Below, in pieces: positions 38,939-46,779 of a stretch of DNA of 64,000 bases. Each line of letters begins with the position of its first letter. Position 1 is the stretch's first letter. The position numbers and the translations under genes were made by a program. The stretch is from assembly GCF_023703085.1 (NCBI RefSeq), contig NZ_JAMQJY010000001.1, positions 496,001 through 560,000 on the forward strand, given 5' to 3'. A model generated the notes under the pieces. That model was given only the letters and a program-made list of their open reading frames with translations, was not told the DNA's origin and made no database searches. Source of the DNA: Alkalicoccobacillus plakortidis. GTDB lineage: Bacteria; Bacillota; Bacilli; Bacillales; Bacillaceae_D.

Positions 38939-39735
38939 TTTTCACTGTCCCCTTTCGTTGAGAAATCTAGTTCACTTAGCAAGTGTTTCACTGAACTAGC
39001 TGTTTTAATTGAGCGTAATCCTGCTCGATCTAGTTGAATGGATTTCATGGCTAGGTCTGGTCTCATACCACAGACGATAAGATCAGTTCCAATTAGCGTA
39101 AGCACGTCACGCAGACTATAAATACCATCTACTACTTCATCGTCAAACGTCTGTAAACCCGAGACATCAAGCACAAGTGTTTCAATCTTTTTATTTACCG
39201 TTTCCGATGTAATTTGACTAAACATCTCCGTGAATCGTTCTCCATCTAGCTGACCTATCAGTGGTAATACAGCTAAACCATCTAATAATGGTACAATAGG
39301 TGTAGAGATGGACCGAAGCCGCTCAAGTGATTGTTTGTATTCATTCTCTGTCAATTTCTGATCGGTAATATCTTTTTGAATGCCGACAAAATAATGCTTC
39401 TTTTCTTTCTTAAGATAAACAGGGTCAATCGTCAGTTCATTCCAAAATGGTTGTCCGTTTTTTTTATAATTTAAAATTTCAATGGTAATCGATTGTCTAT
39501 TTGAAATCGCCTCTCTTAACAATTGCACAGATTCTGGATCCGTGTCTTTCCCTTGTAAAAAACGACAATTCGTTTTTAGGGTCTCTTCAACCGTATAACC
39601 AGTCATGGAAGTAAAACCTTTACTTACATATATAATTTCATTATCAGGTAAATCCGGATCCGTTACGAGAATTCCTACCCGCGTGTAATCAAGAATTTCA
39701 ACCAATAATTCTGCTTGTTCAATGATTGCCTTCAA
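38935..39735 (-). CDS. ytvA: Blue-light photoreceptor, LOV-STAS (YtvA)
   Basis: Flavin-binding LOV domain (about 10-125) and a C-terminal STAS domain (about 145-255), 266 residues. The photoactive Cys is at about 57 in TNCRFLQGKDTDP, and NYKKNGQPFWNELTIDPV, YFVGIQKDITD and STPIVPLLDGLAVLPLIG follow the B. subtilis YtvA pattern. YtvA joins the stressosome with the RsbR paralogues and makes the general stress response (sigma B) respond to blue light. Confidence 0.95.
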   Translation of the reverse strand: MKAIIEQAELLVEILDYTRVGILVTDPDLPDNEIIYVSKGFTSMTGYTVEETLKTNCRFLQGKDTDPESVQLLREAISNRQSITIEILNYKKNGQPFWNELTIDPVYLKKEKKHYFVGIQKDITDQKLTENEYKQSLERLRSISTPIVPLLDGLAVLPLIGQLDGERFTEMFSQITSETVNKKIETLVLDVSGLQTFDDEVVDGIYSLRDVLTLIGTDLIVCGMRPDLAMKSIQLDRAGLRSIKTASSVKHLLSELDFSTKGDSEK

Positions 39736-39906
39736 CTAACAACCCTCCAATTGGTAAAAATAGTCTCCTGTAAGTAAGAAGATTAAAAGTCTCGTTCGTT
39801 GCCTGTATCATCTGTTTGAAATATAATAAGATACATTCTATTGTAACTTTTTTTTATAAGTAGGGTCAATTTATTTACACAACAGAGCTTGGAGGTCTTA
39901 GAACGT

Positions 39907-40254
39907 ATGAAACCAGTAATTGTAGAAGAAGTTCAAAAACGAATAAATGACTTTAATGATCAAACAGTATACATTCATTTAGAAACAACAAATGGTGCTT
40001 ATGCTACCCATAATGACGCTGATTTCTTTTCAGCAAGCGCGTATATTCGTAACGCTAAAGTTCATGTTGAACATGGGAAAGTTCTTGGAGATGGTCCATT
40101 TCGAGTTGGACTAAAAATAGACATCGGCTGGGTGTATGCAGAAGGTATTACTCATTACGAGGATGACCAAGATGGACGTCTGTTACTAGCGGGACATGGT
40201 GCAGAAGGAAAACTTGCTGTAGCCTTACAAATCAGCCGAACACCTTTTGAATAA
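39907..40254 (+). CDS. yojF: YojF family protein, partner of BshB2
   Basis: 115 residues of the DUF1806/YojF family, beta-rich (FFSASAYIRNAKVHVEHGKV). ATG at 39907 follows TTGGAGGT; the TTG 6 codons earlier is part of that ribosome site. It is followed after 19 nt by bshB2, the same order as yojF-yojG in B. subtilis. Function unknown, but linked to bacillithiol by position. Confidence 0.88.
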   Translation: MKPVIVEEVQKRINDFNDQTVYIHLETTNGAYATHNDADFFSASAYIRNAKVHVEHGKVLGDGPFRVGLKIDIGWVYAEGITHYEDDQDGRLLLAGHGAEGKLAVALQISRTPFE

Positions 40255-40273
40255 GAGTTAGGAGAGATTATAC

Positions 40274-40942
40274 ATGAAACAAGAAAAACACGTGCTCGTT
40301 ATTTTTCCACATCCCGACGATGAAGCATTTGGTGTTTCTGGAACGATCTCTGCACATCGTGCAGCCGGAACACCGGTAACATATGCCTGCTTAACACTTG
40401 GAGAGATGGGACGTAATTTAGGAAACCCACCGTTTGCGACAAGAGAATCACTTCCAGGCATTCGCAAAAATGAATTATTACAAGCTGCAAAAGCGATGGA
40501 TATTCAAGATTTGCGCATGATGGGTTTTCGAGACAAAACAATCGAGTTTGAAGACGATACAAAAATGAAACAAGTTGTATTAGATTTAATCGATGAGTTG
40601 CAGCCAACACTTGTTATTACCTTTTATCCTGGCTATTCGGTTCACCCCGATCATGAGGCGACTGGTCGTGCCGTAGTTGCTGCACTCTCAGAGCTATCAC
40701 CAGAAGAACGTCCAACTCTTCACTGCCTTGCTTTTTCAAATGGACATGAGGATGAGGTTGGTGCTCCTGATGTGATCCACGATGTCAGTGCCTTCGCTGA
40801 GCAAAAAAAAGACGCCATGCGTGCTCACCTCTCGCAAACAGTATGGATGCTTGCAGATATGGAGCCAAAATGGGAAGTTGGTGTTCCCGAAGCCTTAGCA
40901 TGGTTACATCGCGAGCGATTTTGGACCTATAAATTTGATTGA
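40274..40942 (+). CDS. bshB2: Bacillithiol biosynthesis deacetylase BshB2
   Basis: Zinc-dependent LmbE/PIG-L deacetylase that removes acetyl from GlcNAc-malate in bacillithiol synthesis. 222 residues. Zinc and catalytic residues: FPHPDDEAFG near the start and VHPDHEATG in the middle. Start ATG after AGGAGAG. In an operon with yojF; the exonuclease gene follows closely and may be co-transcribed. Confidence 0.93.
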   Translation: MKQEKHVLVIFPHPDDEAFGVSGTISAHRAAGTPVTYACLTLGEMGRNLGNPPFATRESLPGIRKNELLQAAKAMDIQDLRMMGFRDKTIEFEDDTKMKQVVLDLIDELQPTLVITFYPGYSVHPDHEATGRAVVAALSELSPEERPTLHCLAFSNGHEDEVGAPDVIHDVSAFAEQKKDAMRAHLSQTVWMLADMEPKWEVGVPEALAWLHRERFWTYKFD

Positions 40943-40960
40943 TAAACTGAGGTGAACAAG

Positions 40961-41860
40961 ATGGAACAAGAACGTTCGTTACTGCTAATAGATGGATTTA
41001 ATTTGTTAAGCCGAGGATATTTTGCGACGGCTTACGGAAAAGAAGAATCCGAACTTCCTAAAAATGAGGATGGATTATACACAAATGGCTTACGTGTCTT
41101 TTGGCAAAAGCTTTTTCAATTGGTAACTAAACATCAGATTACGCACTTAGCGATTGCTTGGGACGTAAAACGTGAAGATTCCATTCGTAGACAGGAATTT
41201 CCTGATTATAAAGCTACTCGTGGCGAGTTACCAAGGGCGCTTATTCAACAGTATGAAACTTGCTTAACCTTAATTGAAGCTTTAGGCATCAAGGAACTAA
41301 CGACTCCTCCTTATGAAGCAGATGACGCGATTGGTGCAATTGCTGGCATTTGGGAGCTTGAAGAAACTGGACCTTGTTATATCTACAGCAACGATAAGGA
41401 TTTGCTACAGCTACTTAGCCCACAAACCTCTCAGATTATTGCGAGCAAAAAGGGAGAAGAAACGTATACCATTGACCACTTTAGAGATGAATATGGCATT
41501 GAACCTTATCAATGGCCAGATGTAAAAGCATTACTAGGTGATAAAAGCGATAATATCCCTGGTTGTGCTGGCATAGGACCCAAAACAGGCTTACCCCTAA
41601 TTCAGCGCTATGGCACAATTGAGGGCATCTATGAAAATATTGAAAGCCTAGATCCAGAATTCACTCGCTGTTTAAAAAAGCTTCATGCAGGTAAAGAAGC
41701 TACTCACGTTAGTAAGCAGCTAGCCACAATTATATGTGAAATTGATAGTTTAGTTGGGACCCAATTTTCAGAGTATGAGTTGAATGTTGATGCAGATACC
41801 GTCGCCACGACGCTTAAACCATTCTCCATAAGAACAAGTTTTCAGCAGCCCCTTTTTTAA
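40961..41860 (+). CDS. 5'-3' exonuclease (YpcP-like)
   Basis: FEN-type 5'-3' exonuclease like the N-terminal domain of DNA polymerase I, as a separate protein of 299 residues. Motifs: LLIDGFNLLSRGYF, PPYEADDAIGAIAG, YSNDKDLLQLL, LLGDKSDNIPG and GIGPKTG (helix-hairpin-helix). ATG at 40961 follows GAGGTG. Probable role: removal of RNA primers or flaps, overlapping with PolA. Confidence 0.9.
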   Translation: MEQERSLLLIDGFNLLSRGYFATAYGKEESELPKNEDGLYTNGLRVFWQKLFQLVTKHQITHLAIAWDVKREDSIRRQEFPDYKATRGELPRALIQQYETCLTLIEALGIKELTTPPYEADDAIGAIAGIWELEETGPCYIYSNDKDLLQLLSPQTSQIIASKKGEETYTIDHFRDEYGIEPYQWPDVKALLGDKSDNIPGCAGIGPKTGLPLIQRYGTIEGIYENIESLDPEFTRCLKKLHAGKEATHVSKQLATIICEIDSLVGTQFSEYELNVDADTVATTLKPFSIRTSFQQPLF

Positions 41861-41876
41861 TTGGGCTGCTTTTTAA
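41842..41876 (+). terminator. Terminator overlapping the exonuclease stop codon
   Basis: AGCAGCCC and GGGCTGCT pair, followed by T5; the stop codon is in the loop. Confidence 0.85.
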
Positions 41877-42163
41877 CGTTCAGGCACGAGTTTTTTAAAT
41901 GGTTCATAAAGAAAGCAACTAAGTAAGATAAGGATTATGAAAGGAAAAAGCACCGGTTGCTTAAAGAAGTTCGTATTTAATATCGACAAAATGATTCCTC
42001 CTACAAGTGTGAAATATTGATATAGCAATGTAGGAAGAGCAACAAACTGTTCTTTTTCACAAGTCGGGCAGACTACTCTTCGGTTTAAAAGGGATTTAAA
42101 AAATAGCTTTATGGATGGAACTTCCTCCTGACAATGCACGCATGTTCGATTAGATGTACTCAT
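41873..42163 (-). CDS. Small membrane protein with N-terminal zinc-ribbon (CxxC...CxxC)
   Basis: 96 residues from ATG at 42163 (GGAGGT upstream). N-terminal CVHC and CPTC about 25 residues apart form a zinc ribbon, then two transmembrane segments (about 40-60 and 66-85). Matches the CXXC-20-CXXC type small membrane proteins of Bacillales. Function unknown. Confidence 0.7.
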   Translation of the reverse strand: MSTSNRTCVHCQEEVPSIKLFFKSLLNRRVVCPTCEKEQFVALPTLLYQYFTLVGGIILSILNTNFFKQPVLFPFIILILLSCFLYEPFKKLVPER

Positions 42164-42279
42164 TAGGTCTACCTCCAATATATGGTTCTTCTTCTATTAT
42201 ATCAAATCACTTGATTTCTAAGCTATAGCATTTTATAATACTAAACTTGTGAGTGTTATTTTCAGGAGGGAGTGATTGG

Positions 42280-42789
42280 GTGCCTGCACTGGAACACCCG
42301 ATAAAAGAAGTAGCTTATGATTGGCCAGAGCAAACAATCAGTGATGTAGAATATGAACTGATTCGTATGCAACAGAATCTAAAAGAAATTGCCAAAGATC
42401 ATAAGGTGCTTGGGATAGAGCAGACAAAAGAAGAAAAATGGGTGATTGTGTCTCAATTAGATGATGGTCACACCTGTCAGATTATGATTAATACCTGTAC
42501 ATCTTCCTATCAAGGTCATTGGGAATTTGCGATTCAAGCTGAATATTATGATTCCTATTCTCTTCATATAGATGATATAAAAGGGGAAGAAAATCGAGGC
42601 TTTGGCAGTATCTGCATGCACTATCTAAAAGAACATGCCAACCGTCAAAACATTCAGCAAATCACAGGAGACCTTGCCAAACGAGATTGGCAACATCTGG
42701 ACAGACTCATCCATTTTTATAGAAAACATGATTTTGAAGTAGAGATAGACGAAAAAAACACGAATGGATTAGTAGTTACATCGCTATAA
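42280..42789 (+). CDS. Protein with C-terminal GNAT-like domain
   Basis: About 169 residues from the GTG at 42280 after AGGAGGG. The N-terminal 80 residues are of unknown type. The C-terminal part (ENRGFGSICMHYLKEHA then HFYRKHDFEVEID) has the helix and the final strand pattern of a GCN5-related acetyltransferase, with RGFGS as a shortened acetyl-CoA loop. Enzyme activity is uncertain. Confidence 0.6.
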   Translation: MPALEHPIKEVAYDWPEQTISDVEYELIRMQQNLKEIAKDHKVLGIEQTKEEKWVIVSQLDDGHTCQIMINTCTSSYQGHWEFAIQAEYYDSYSLHIDDIKGEENRGFGSICMHYLKEHANRQNIQQITGDLAKRDWQHLDRLIHFYRKHDFEVEIDEKNTNGLVVTSL

Positions 42790-42879
42790 ATTTAGATGAT
42801 AATACTTCGCTCCTTTGATGACGAAGCCTTAAAAATTAATTCATTTTGCAGAAGTTGGAAAGAAGTGTATAGCAAAAAT

Positions 42880-42930
42880 AAAAACCAACCAATATGTGAG
42901 TTATGCAACATATTGAGTCGGTTTTTTGTT
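42880..42930 (+). terminator. Terminator of the GNAT-like gene
   Basis: AACC...AATATGT and ACATATT...GGTT pair around TTATGCA and are followed by T6. Confidence 0.75.
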
Positions 42931-42944
42931 AGTTAAAAATAAGA

Positions 42945-43085
42945 GAGAATGGCTACCGCTCCGAACATACACTCCGCTTTCCGTGGGCGGTTGGTGAGCC
43001 TTCTTGTGCTAACGCACTACGAAGTCTCACCCTGGCCTCTGCTCCCACTGGAGCATTCCTGTGGGATTTCTTTTCGTCCTATTTA
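42945..43085. repeat. GC-rich palindromic element next to the IS110 element
   Basis: A GC-rich block unlike its surroundings. It contains an interrupted stem GGTGAG-CTTC-GTGC-TAAC-GCAC-GAAG-CTCACC (42993-43031) and a second hairpin GCTCC-CACT-GGAGC (43041-43054). On the minus strand it contains CGCCCACGGAAAGCGGAGTG. I recall similar palindromic blocks scattered in other Bacillaceae genomes. It could be the non-coding (bridge RNA) end of the IS or a repeat into which the IS inserted. Confidence 0.6.
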
Positions 43086-43148
43086 CACAAAAAAAGCCCT
43101 CCGTTAAGATGCAATTGTACCCAAACAACACATCGAGGAGGACTTACT

Positions 43149-44441
43149 ATGAATCATACGCGCAATGATCGATTAGATCAAGTTCAAGAGGATACATTGG
43201 TGATTGGCATTGATATCGCCAAATTCAAGCACTACGCATGTGCTGTGAATGATCGCAGCCGTGAACTTAGTGATGCCTTTCCGTTTCATCAATCAAGAAA
43301 TGGGTTTCACCACCTCTATGACGAGCTTGAACAACTAAAGAAGGCTCATCAAAAAACAAACATCCTCATTGGCTTTGAACCAACCGGTCATTACTGGATG
43401 AATCTTGCGCAATTTTTAAACCATCATGGCATTCCTTTTGTCTTGGTAAGCCCGCTGCACGTCAATCGAGCCAAAGAGTTTGATGATAACCTACAAACGA
43501 AGAATGACCGTAAAGACGCTCGTGTGATTGCGAAAATGGTCACTCAGGGATATTTTAGCTATCCGCGTTTCTTGACGGGCGTAGATGCAGAACTGCGTAA
43601 TGGCGCAACCCTTCGAGACCGGTTAAAAAAAGATAGGGCGCGTGTGACCAACCAGATCATCCGTTGGATGGATCGGTATTTCCCAGAATTACATGGAGCC
43701 TTTAAAGCCATGGGGAAAACCCTTGTCTGCATCTTAAAGTACCGTCCCTTACCTGAGGAGTGGCATGATCTTGAGGTAGAGTCTTTTCTATCCGAGATCA
43801 AAGAAAAAGAAGCGATCAGGAACCCCTCTAGAAAGAGATTGCACAACGTTCAAGTATTAGCGTCTCAATCCATTGGGTTAACCGAAGGGAACGAGTTTGC
43901 GAGACAAGATATTCGTTCGCTCATTGAGCAATATGAACGAACTTGTGCGGAGTTAGAAGAAACGAAAGAGACGATGCGAGAGCTCGCTCGACAAGTAGAC
44001 GCCTATGAGAGTTTAATCTCTATCCCTGGTATTAGTGAAGAGACCGTTTGTGAATTACTCGCTGAAACGGGACCACTCACCAACTACAGTCATCCACGCC
44101 AACTGACAAAATTAGCGGGATTGACGCTACGTGAGAATTCTTCCGGCCAACATCAAGGACGAAAGAGGCTCTCTAAACGAGGAAGACGCCGCTTGCGTTC
44201 TCTGCTCTTTCGAGCGGTTCTCCCGCTCATCCGGAATAACCAAGCTTTCTTAGATCTCTATACGTACTACATTTCAAGAAGTCAAAATCCGCTTCAAAAG
44301 AAGGAAGCCTTGGTGGTTCTCTGTAGTAAGCTATTGAAGATCTTTTGGGGGTTAAGCCATCACCAGATGGCGTTTGATGCTGAAAAGATGAGGAGTGATA
44401 GCCCTCCTCTTCAAAAAGCACGATCCTCGCTCGCTTCATAA
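43149..44441 (+). CDS. IS110-family transposase (DEDD recombinase)
   Basis: 430 residues. N-terminal RuvC-like DEDD domain: VIGIDIAKFKHYA (first Asp), IGFEPTGHYW (Glu), NDRKDARVIAKM (Asp pair). C-terminal transposase_20 domain: LISIPGISEETVCELLAETG, LAGLTLRENSSGQHQG and KRGRRRLRSLLF, with the Ser (RENSSGQ) that acts as nucleophile in this family. ATG follows GAGGAGG. IS110 recombinases are guided by a bridge RNA from the element ends. The ORF is intact, so the element may be active. Confidence 0.95.
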   Translation: MNHTRNDRLDQVQEDTLVIGIDIAKFKHYACAVNDRSRELSDAFPFHQSRNGFHHLYDELEQLKKAHQKTNILIGFEPTGHYWMNLAQFLNHHGIPFVLVSPLHVNRAKEFDDNLQTKNDRKDARVIAKMVTQGYFSYPRFLTGVDAELRNGATLRDRLKKDRARVTNQIIRWMDRYFPELHGAFKAMGKTLVCILKYRPLPEEWHDLEVESFLSEIKEKEAIRNPSRKRLHNVQVLASQSIGLTEGNEFARQDIRSLIEQYERTCAELEETKETMRELARQVDAYESLISIPGISEETVCELLAETGPLTNYSHPRQLTKLAGLTLRENSSGQHQGRKRLSKRGRRRLRSLLFRAVLPLIRNNQAFLDLYTYYISRSQNPLQKKEALVVLCSKLLKIFWGLSHHQMAFDAEKMRSDSPPLQKARSSLAS

Positions 44442-44640
44442 GGAAGCCTAAAGGAATATGAAAAATGGTGACTTGGAGAATCGGTAATAAAGACGACTTT
44501 TGACCTCGAGTCCATACAGGAGCATAAATCCGACTCTGCCTTATGAAGAGACCCAACGAAGGAATGTGAGCGCACGACGCTAAGAGACATGGGAGGGTAT
44601 GTCCACATAAGTTGAGCAGAGCTCATTGAAGCACCCATAT
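44442..44640. ncRNA. Candidate guide (bridge/seek) RNA region 3' of the transposase
   Basis: Non-coding, higher in GC than the flank beyond 44640, with several short complementary segments (GACCTCGAGTC, GGAGCATAAATCCGACTC, GAGCAGAGCTC). IS1111-type members of the IS110 family carry their guide RNA here, IS110-type on the left. The sequence alone does not decide which side is used, so the call is tentative. Confidence 0.35.
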
Positions 44641-45023
44641 CGTTATAATTGGATGAGATTCCCTACATCTATTAGCGTAGCGTACGCTCATATTCCTTTA
44701 ATAAACATTATTGGAATGAATAACTTAGCGTAATCATAAAAAATATTTTTTAACCTGTTAATATAGCCTTTAAAACACTGATACATTAGGTTTTTCGGAG
44801 GGAGTCTACGTGTATGTCCTACGCTAGTTTGTGGTGCTTCTTAAGAAGACTTGAGTAACTTAGAGATTAATAAAGTTCTAAAATACTCTGGTAATAATTC
44901 ATATTGCTCTTCTTATTCTATCATCCGTTTGATTATGTCCCGATTTCTTAAAGTCATAGTATTTTATACATTTCTTCAACTAATTAAATAAGGATTTATT
45001 TTTCTTACCCTGCTACTTAAGCC
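44641..45023. other. AT-rich region with a possible decayed ORF (minus strand, 44841-44990)
   Basis: On the minus strand KYYDFKKSGHNQTDDRIRR reads in one frame and EEQYELLPEYFRTLLISK in another, ending at a stop at 44841-44843. Together they look like the C-terminus of a broken gene. No other gene is apparent. The segment is AT-rich, like the gene that follows. Confidence 0.35.
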
Positions 45024-46496
45024 TTAAGCTATTTCTATTTTTTCTAATTCTTCTTGTTCTAATTGTAACGATTTTCTGTAGTCTTCAGCTTCGGCCAATT
45101 TAGTGAACTCTATGGTTTTATTATGATTTTGTCTAACAACTTTAGCAATTTCATTAATGTCTACTCTAAAAAATTCTTTACGTGAGTTAATTTTATTAAC
45201 TTGATAGTTTTCGAATGCTTTGTGCAAAGCTCTTTCTAATTTCGGTGCGTCATCAGAGAACACCATTGCGTGTACATCAAAGTTAAATGGAACGGAAGCA
45301 CTTCCTAATTCATTGACTCGATCCATAGGCTCTAATCGTCTAGTCATTCCAATCTTAAATACATCTGAACCAAATGAACCGATATTAGAAATGATATATA
45401 CATAGCCAGCTTTAGCGTTCTGTTCTCTAAAGTCCACTTGTGCTTTTTCAACTTGTAGCTCTGTTACTTTCTCGTGTATCTCATCTATCTTAGTTTGAAT
45501 CTCAAACTTCATTTCTTCGCTTGCAGTTTCCATTTGCTTGTCATATTTTTCAAGAGCCTGTTGGAAGTGCTTCTCATCTTTTTCGAGTTTCTTTCGTTCT
45601 CGCTCAATTTCAGCTTGTACTCGTTTTTCTTCACGCATTTGTTCCTTAAGTATACGCTGCTCTTCTTTCTCTTCTTCCTTCTTTACATGATATTCATAAA
45701 CTAGATAGAGCTCTTCAATTTTAAGTGTGAGATACTCATTTCTAATTTCGATACCATTGCGTGTGTTCAGCTTATTAATTTGCTCTCTTGCCTTAGTTAA
45801 TTGTTTTTCAATTGTATCAATGTTATTGAATTTAGCTTTTGCGATCGCAGTATCACACTCTTGATTAAAAGCTCTTACGGCTAATTTAACATTACTCTTT
45901 CTCATAGCCTCACCTTTTTTCTCACTACCATCAACTTGCCACTTTCTAGAAATAGTAGCTTCATCTACATTCGCCATTATCTTCTGCTTGGTACGAATCT
46001 CAATTAACTGTTTTTTGTATTCTTCGCTATTTTCAAATCCATATTTAGGCTCATAAAAGCCAAACGTTTGATAAAGGTACTCCTCCTCATATGACACAAG
46101 TTCCTTTTTAATACTATTCAATTTCTCTTCTTCTTTTACAATATCCATCTTAATTAAATCTTTGTCTTTAGAAAGTTTGACTTCTTCTTTTGCTACTTTA
46201 GCTTTAACTCGTTCGATCTCTTTTTCTAAGTTCTCTGTTTCTTTAACTATATCCTCTAGTAATGTTTCTTTTTGCTTTTCGAGTTTCTCAGATTCTTTAA
46301 TCAGCTTATCAGTAGTGTGTTTAATTTTTTCTAAGTCATCAAGTCCATTTTCTTTCCAGTAAATCTGACGCTTCTTCTCAGCAGAGTTTTTCATTATTAA
46401 GAGTATAATCCCCACAATCGTTGGAACAGCTAATAGCCATAATGCAAAACACAGTGCAATAAACCAAGTAGATAAGTACCATCTTCTTTCTATCAT
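45024..46496 (-). CDS. Membrane-anchored coiled-coil protein with DUF4041 and T5orf172 (GIY-YIG) domains
   Basis: 490 residues. One or two N-terminal transmembrane segments (about 8-35), a long Lys/Glu-rich coiled coil (50-130), a DUF4041-like region (about 140-260), a second coiled coil (265-360), and a C-terminal T5orf172/Mug113 domain of the GIY-YIG nuclease superfamily (GYVYIISNIGSFGSDVFKIGMT, then MDRVNELGSASVPFNFDVH, ERALHKAF). Proteins of this layout occur in phages and mobile islands. With the IS next to it, this gene is probably accessory. A nuclease or defence role is inferred; no activity is shown by sequence alone. Confidence 0.82.
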   Translation of the reverse strand: MIERRWYLSTWFIALCFALWLLAVPTIVGIILLIMKNSAEKKRQIYWKENGLDDLEKIKHTTDKLIKESEKLEKQKETLLEDIVKETENLEKEIERVKAKVAKEEVKLSKDKDLIKMDIVKEEEKLNSIKKELVSYEEEYLYQTFGFYEPKYGFENSEEYKKQLIEIRTKQKIMANVDEATISRKWQVDGSEKKGEAMRKSNVKLAVRAFNQECDTAIAKAKFNNIDTIEKQLTKAREQINKLNTRNGIEIRNEYLTLKIEELYLVYEYHVKKEEEKEEQRILKEQMREEKRVQAEIERERKKLEKDEKHFQQALEKYDKQMETASEEMKFEIQTKIDEIHEKVTELQVEKAQVDFREQNAKAGYVYIISNIGSFGSDVFKIGMTRRLEPMDRVNELGSASVPFNFDVHAMVFSDDAPKLERALHKAFENYQVNKINSRKEFFRVDINEIAKVVRQNHNKTIEFTKLAEAEDYRKSLQLEQEELEKIEIA

Positions 46497-46779
46497 ATAT
46501 CAAATTGACCTCCTGTAAATTTGTTAATTATTAGTATATACTAAATAATAGAAGGTTAGAAGAAATTCATCTACAATAGATATTCAATATCCAAATTCAT
46601 CGTAATTAAAAAAGTAATAGCTATTAGATTGCACATTAATTAAATACGAATTAATCGATGCGACCATAAAATAACAGCAAGGAAATAACTTGTATTGTAT
46701 CTCCTTGCTATTATTATTTATAAGAATTATAGAGGTTTACATGTTGTAAAGTCTTTTCAATAAGTACAGCTTCTTTTTC
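46497..46779. other. AT-rich intergenic region
   Basis: Promoter side of the T5orf172 gene and 3' side of the catalase gene. The only clear structure is the terminator at 46674-46714. Confidence 0.4.
46674..46714 (-). terminator. Terminator of the catalase gene
   Basis: AGCAAGGA and TCCTTGCT pair around an 18-nt loop and are followed on the minus strand by GTTATTTT, about 70 nt past the stop. Confidence 0.7.

Larger units (their letters stand above)
42945..44640 (+). mobile_element. IS110-family insertion element (ends approximate)
   Basis: One transposase gene with about 200 nt of non-coding sequence on each side that differs from neighbours. IS110 elements lack ordinary terminal inverted repeats, so the ends given are estimates: the GC-rich palindromic block on the left and the structured 44442-44640 segment on the right. 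A second copy is not present in the window. Confidence 0.65.

Noticed and set aside
43559..43846. Minus-strand ORF inside the IS110 transposase, as a passenger gene
   Set aside because: It is a shadow of the transposase frame, without start signal or recognisable domain.
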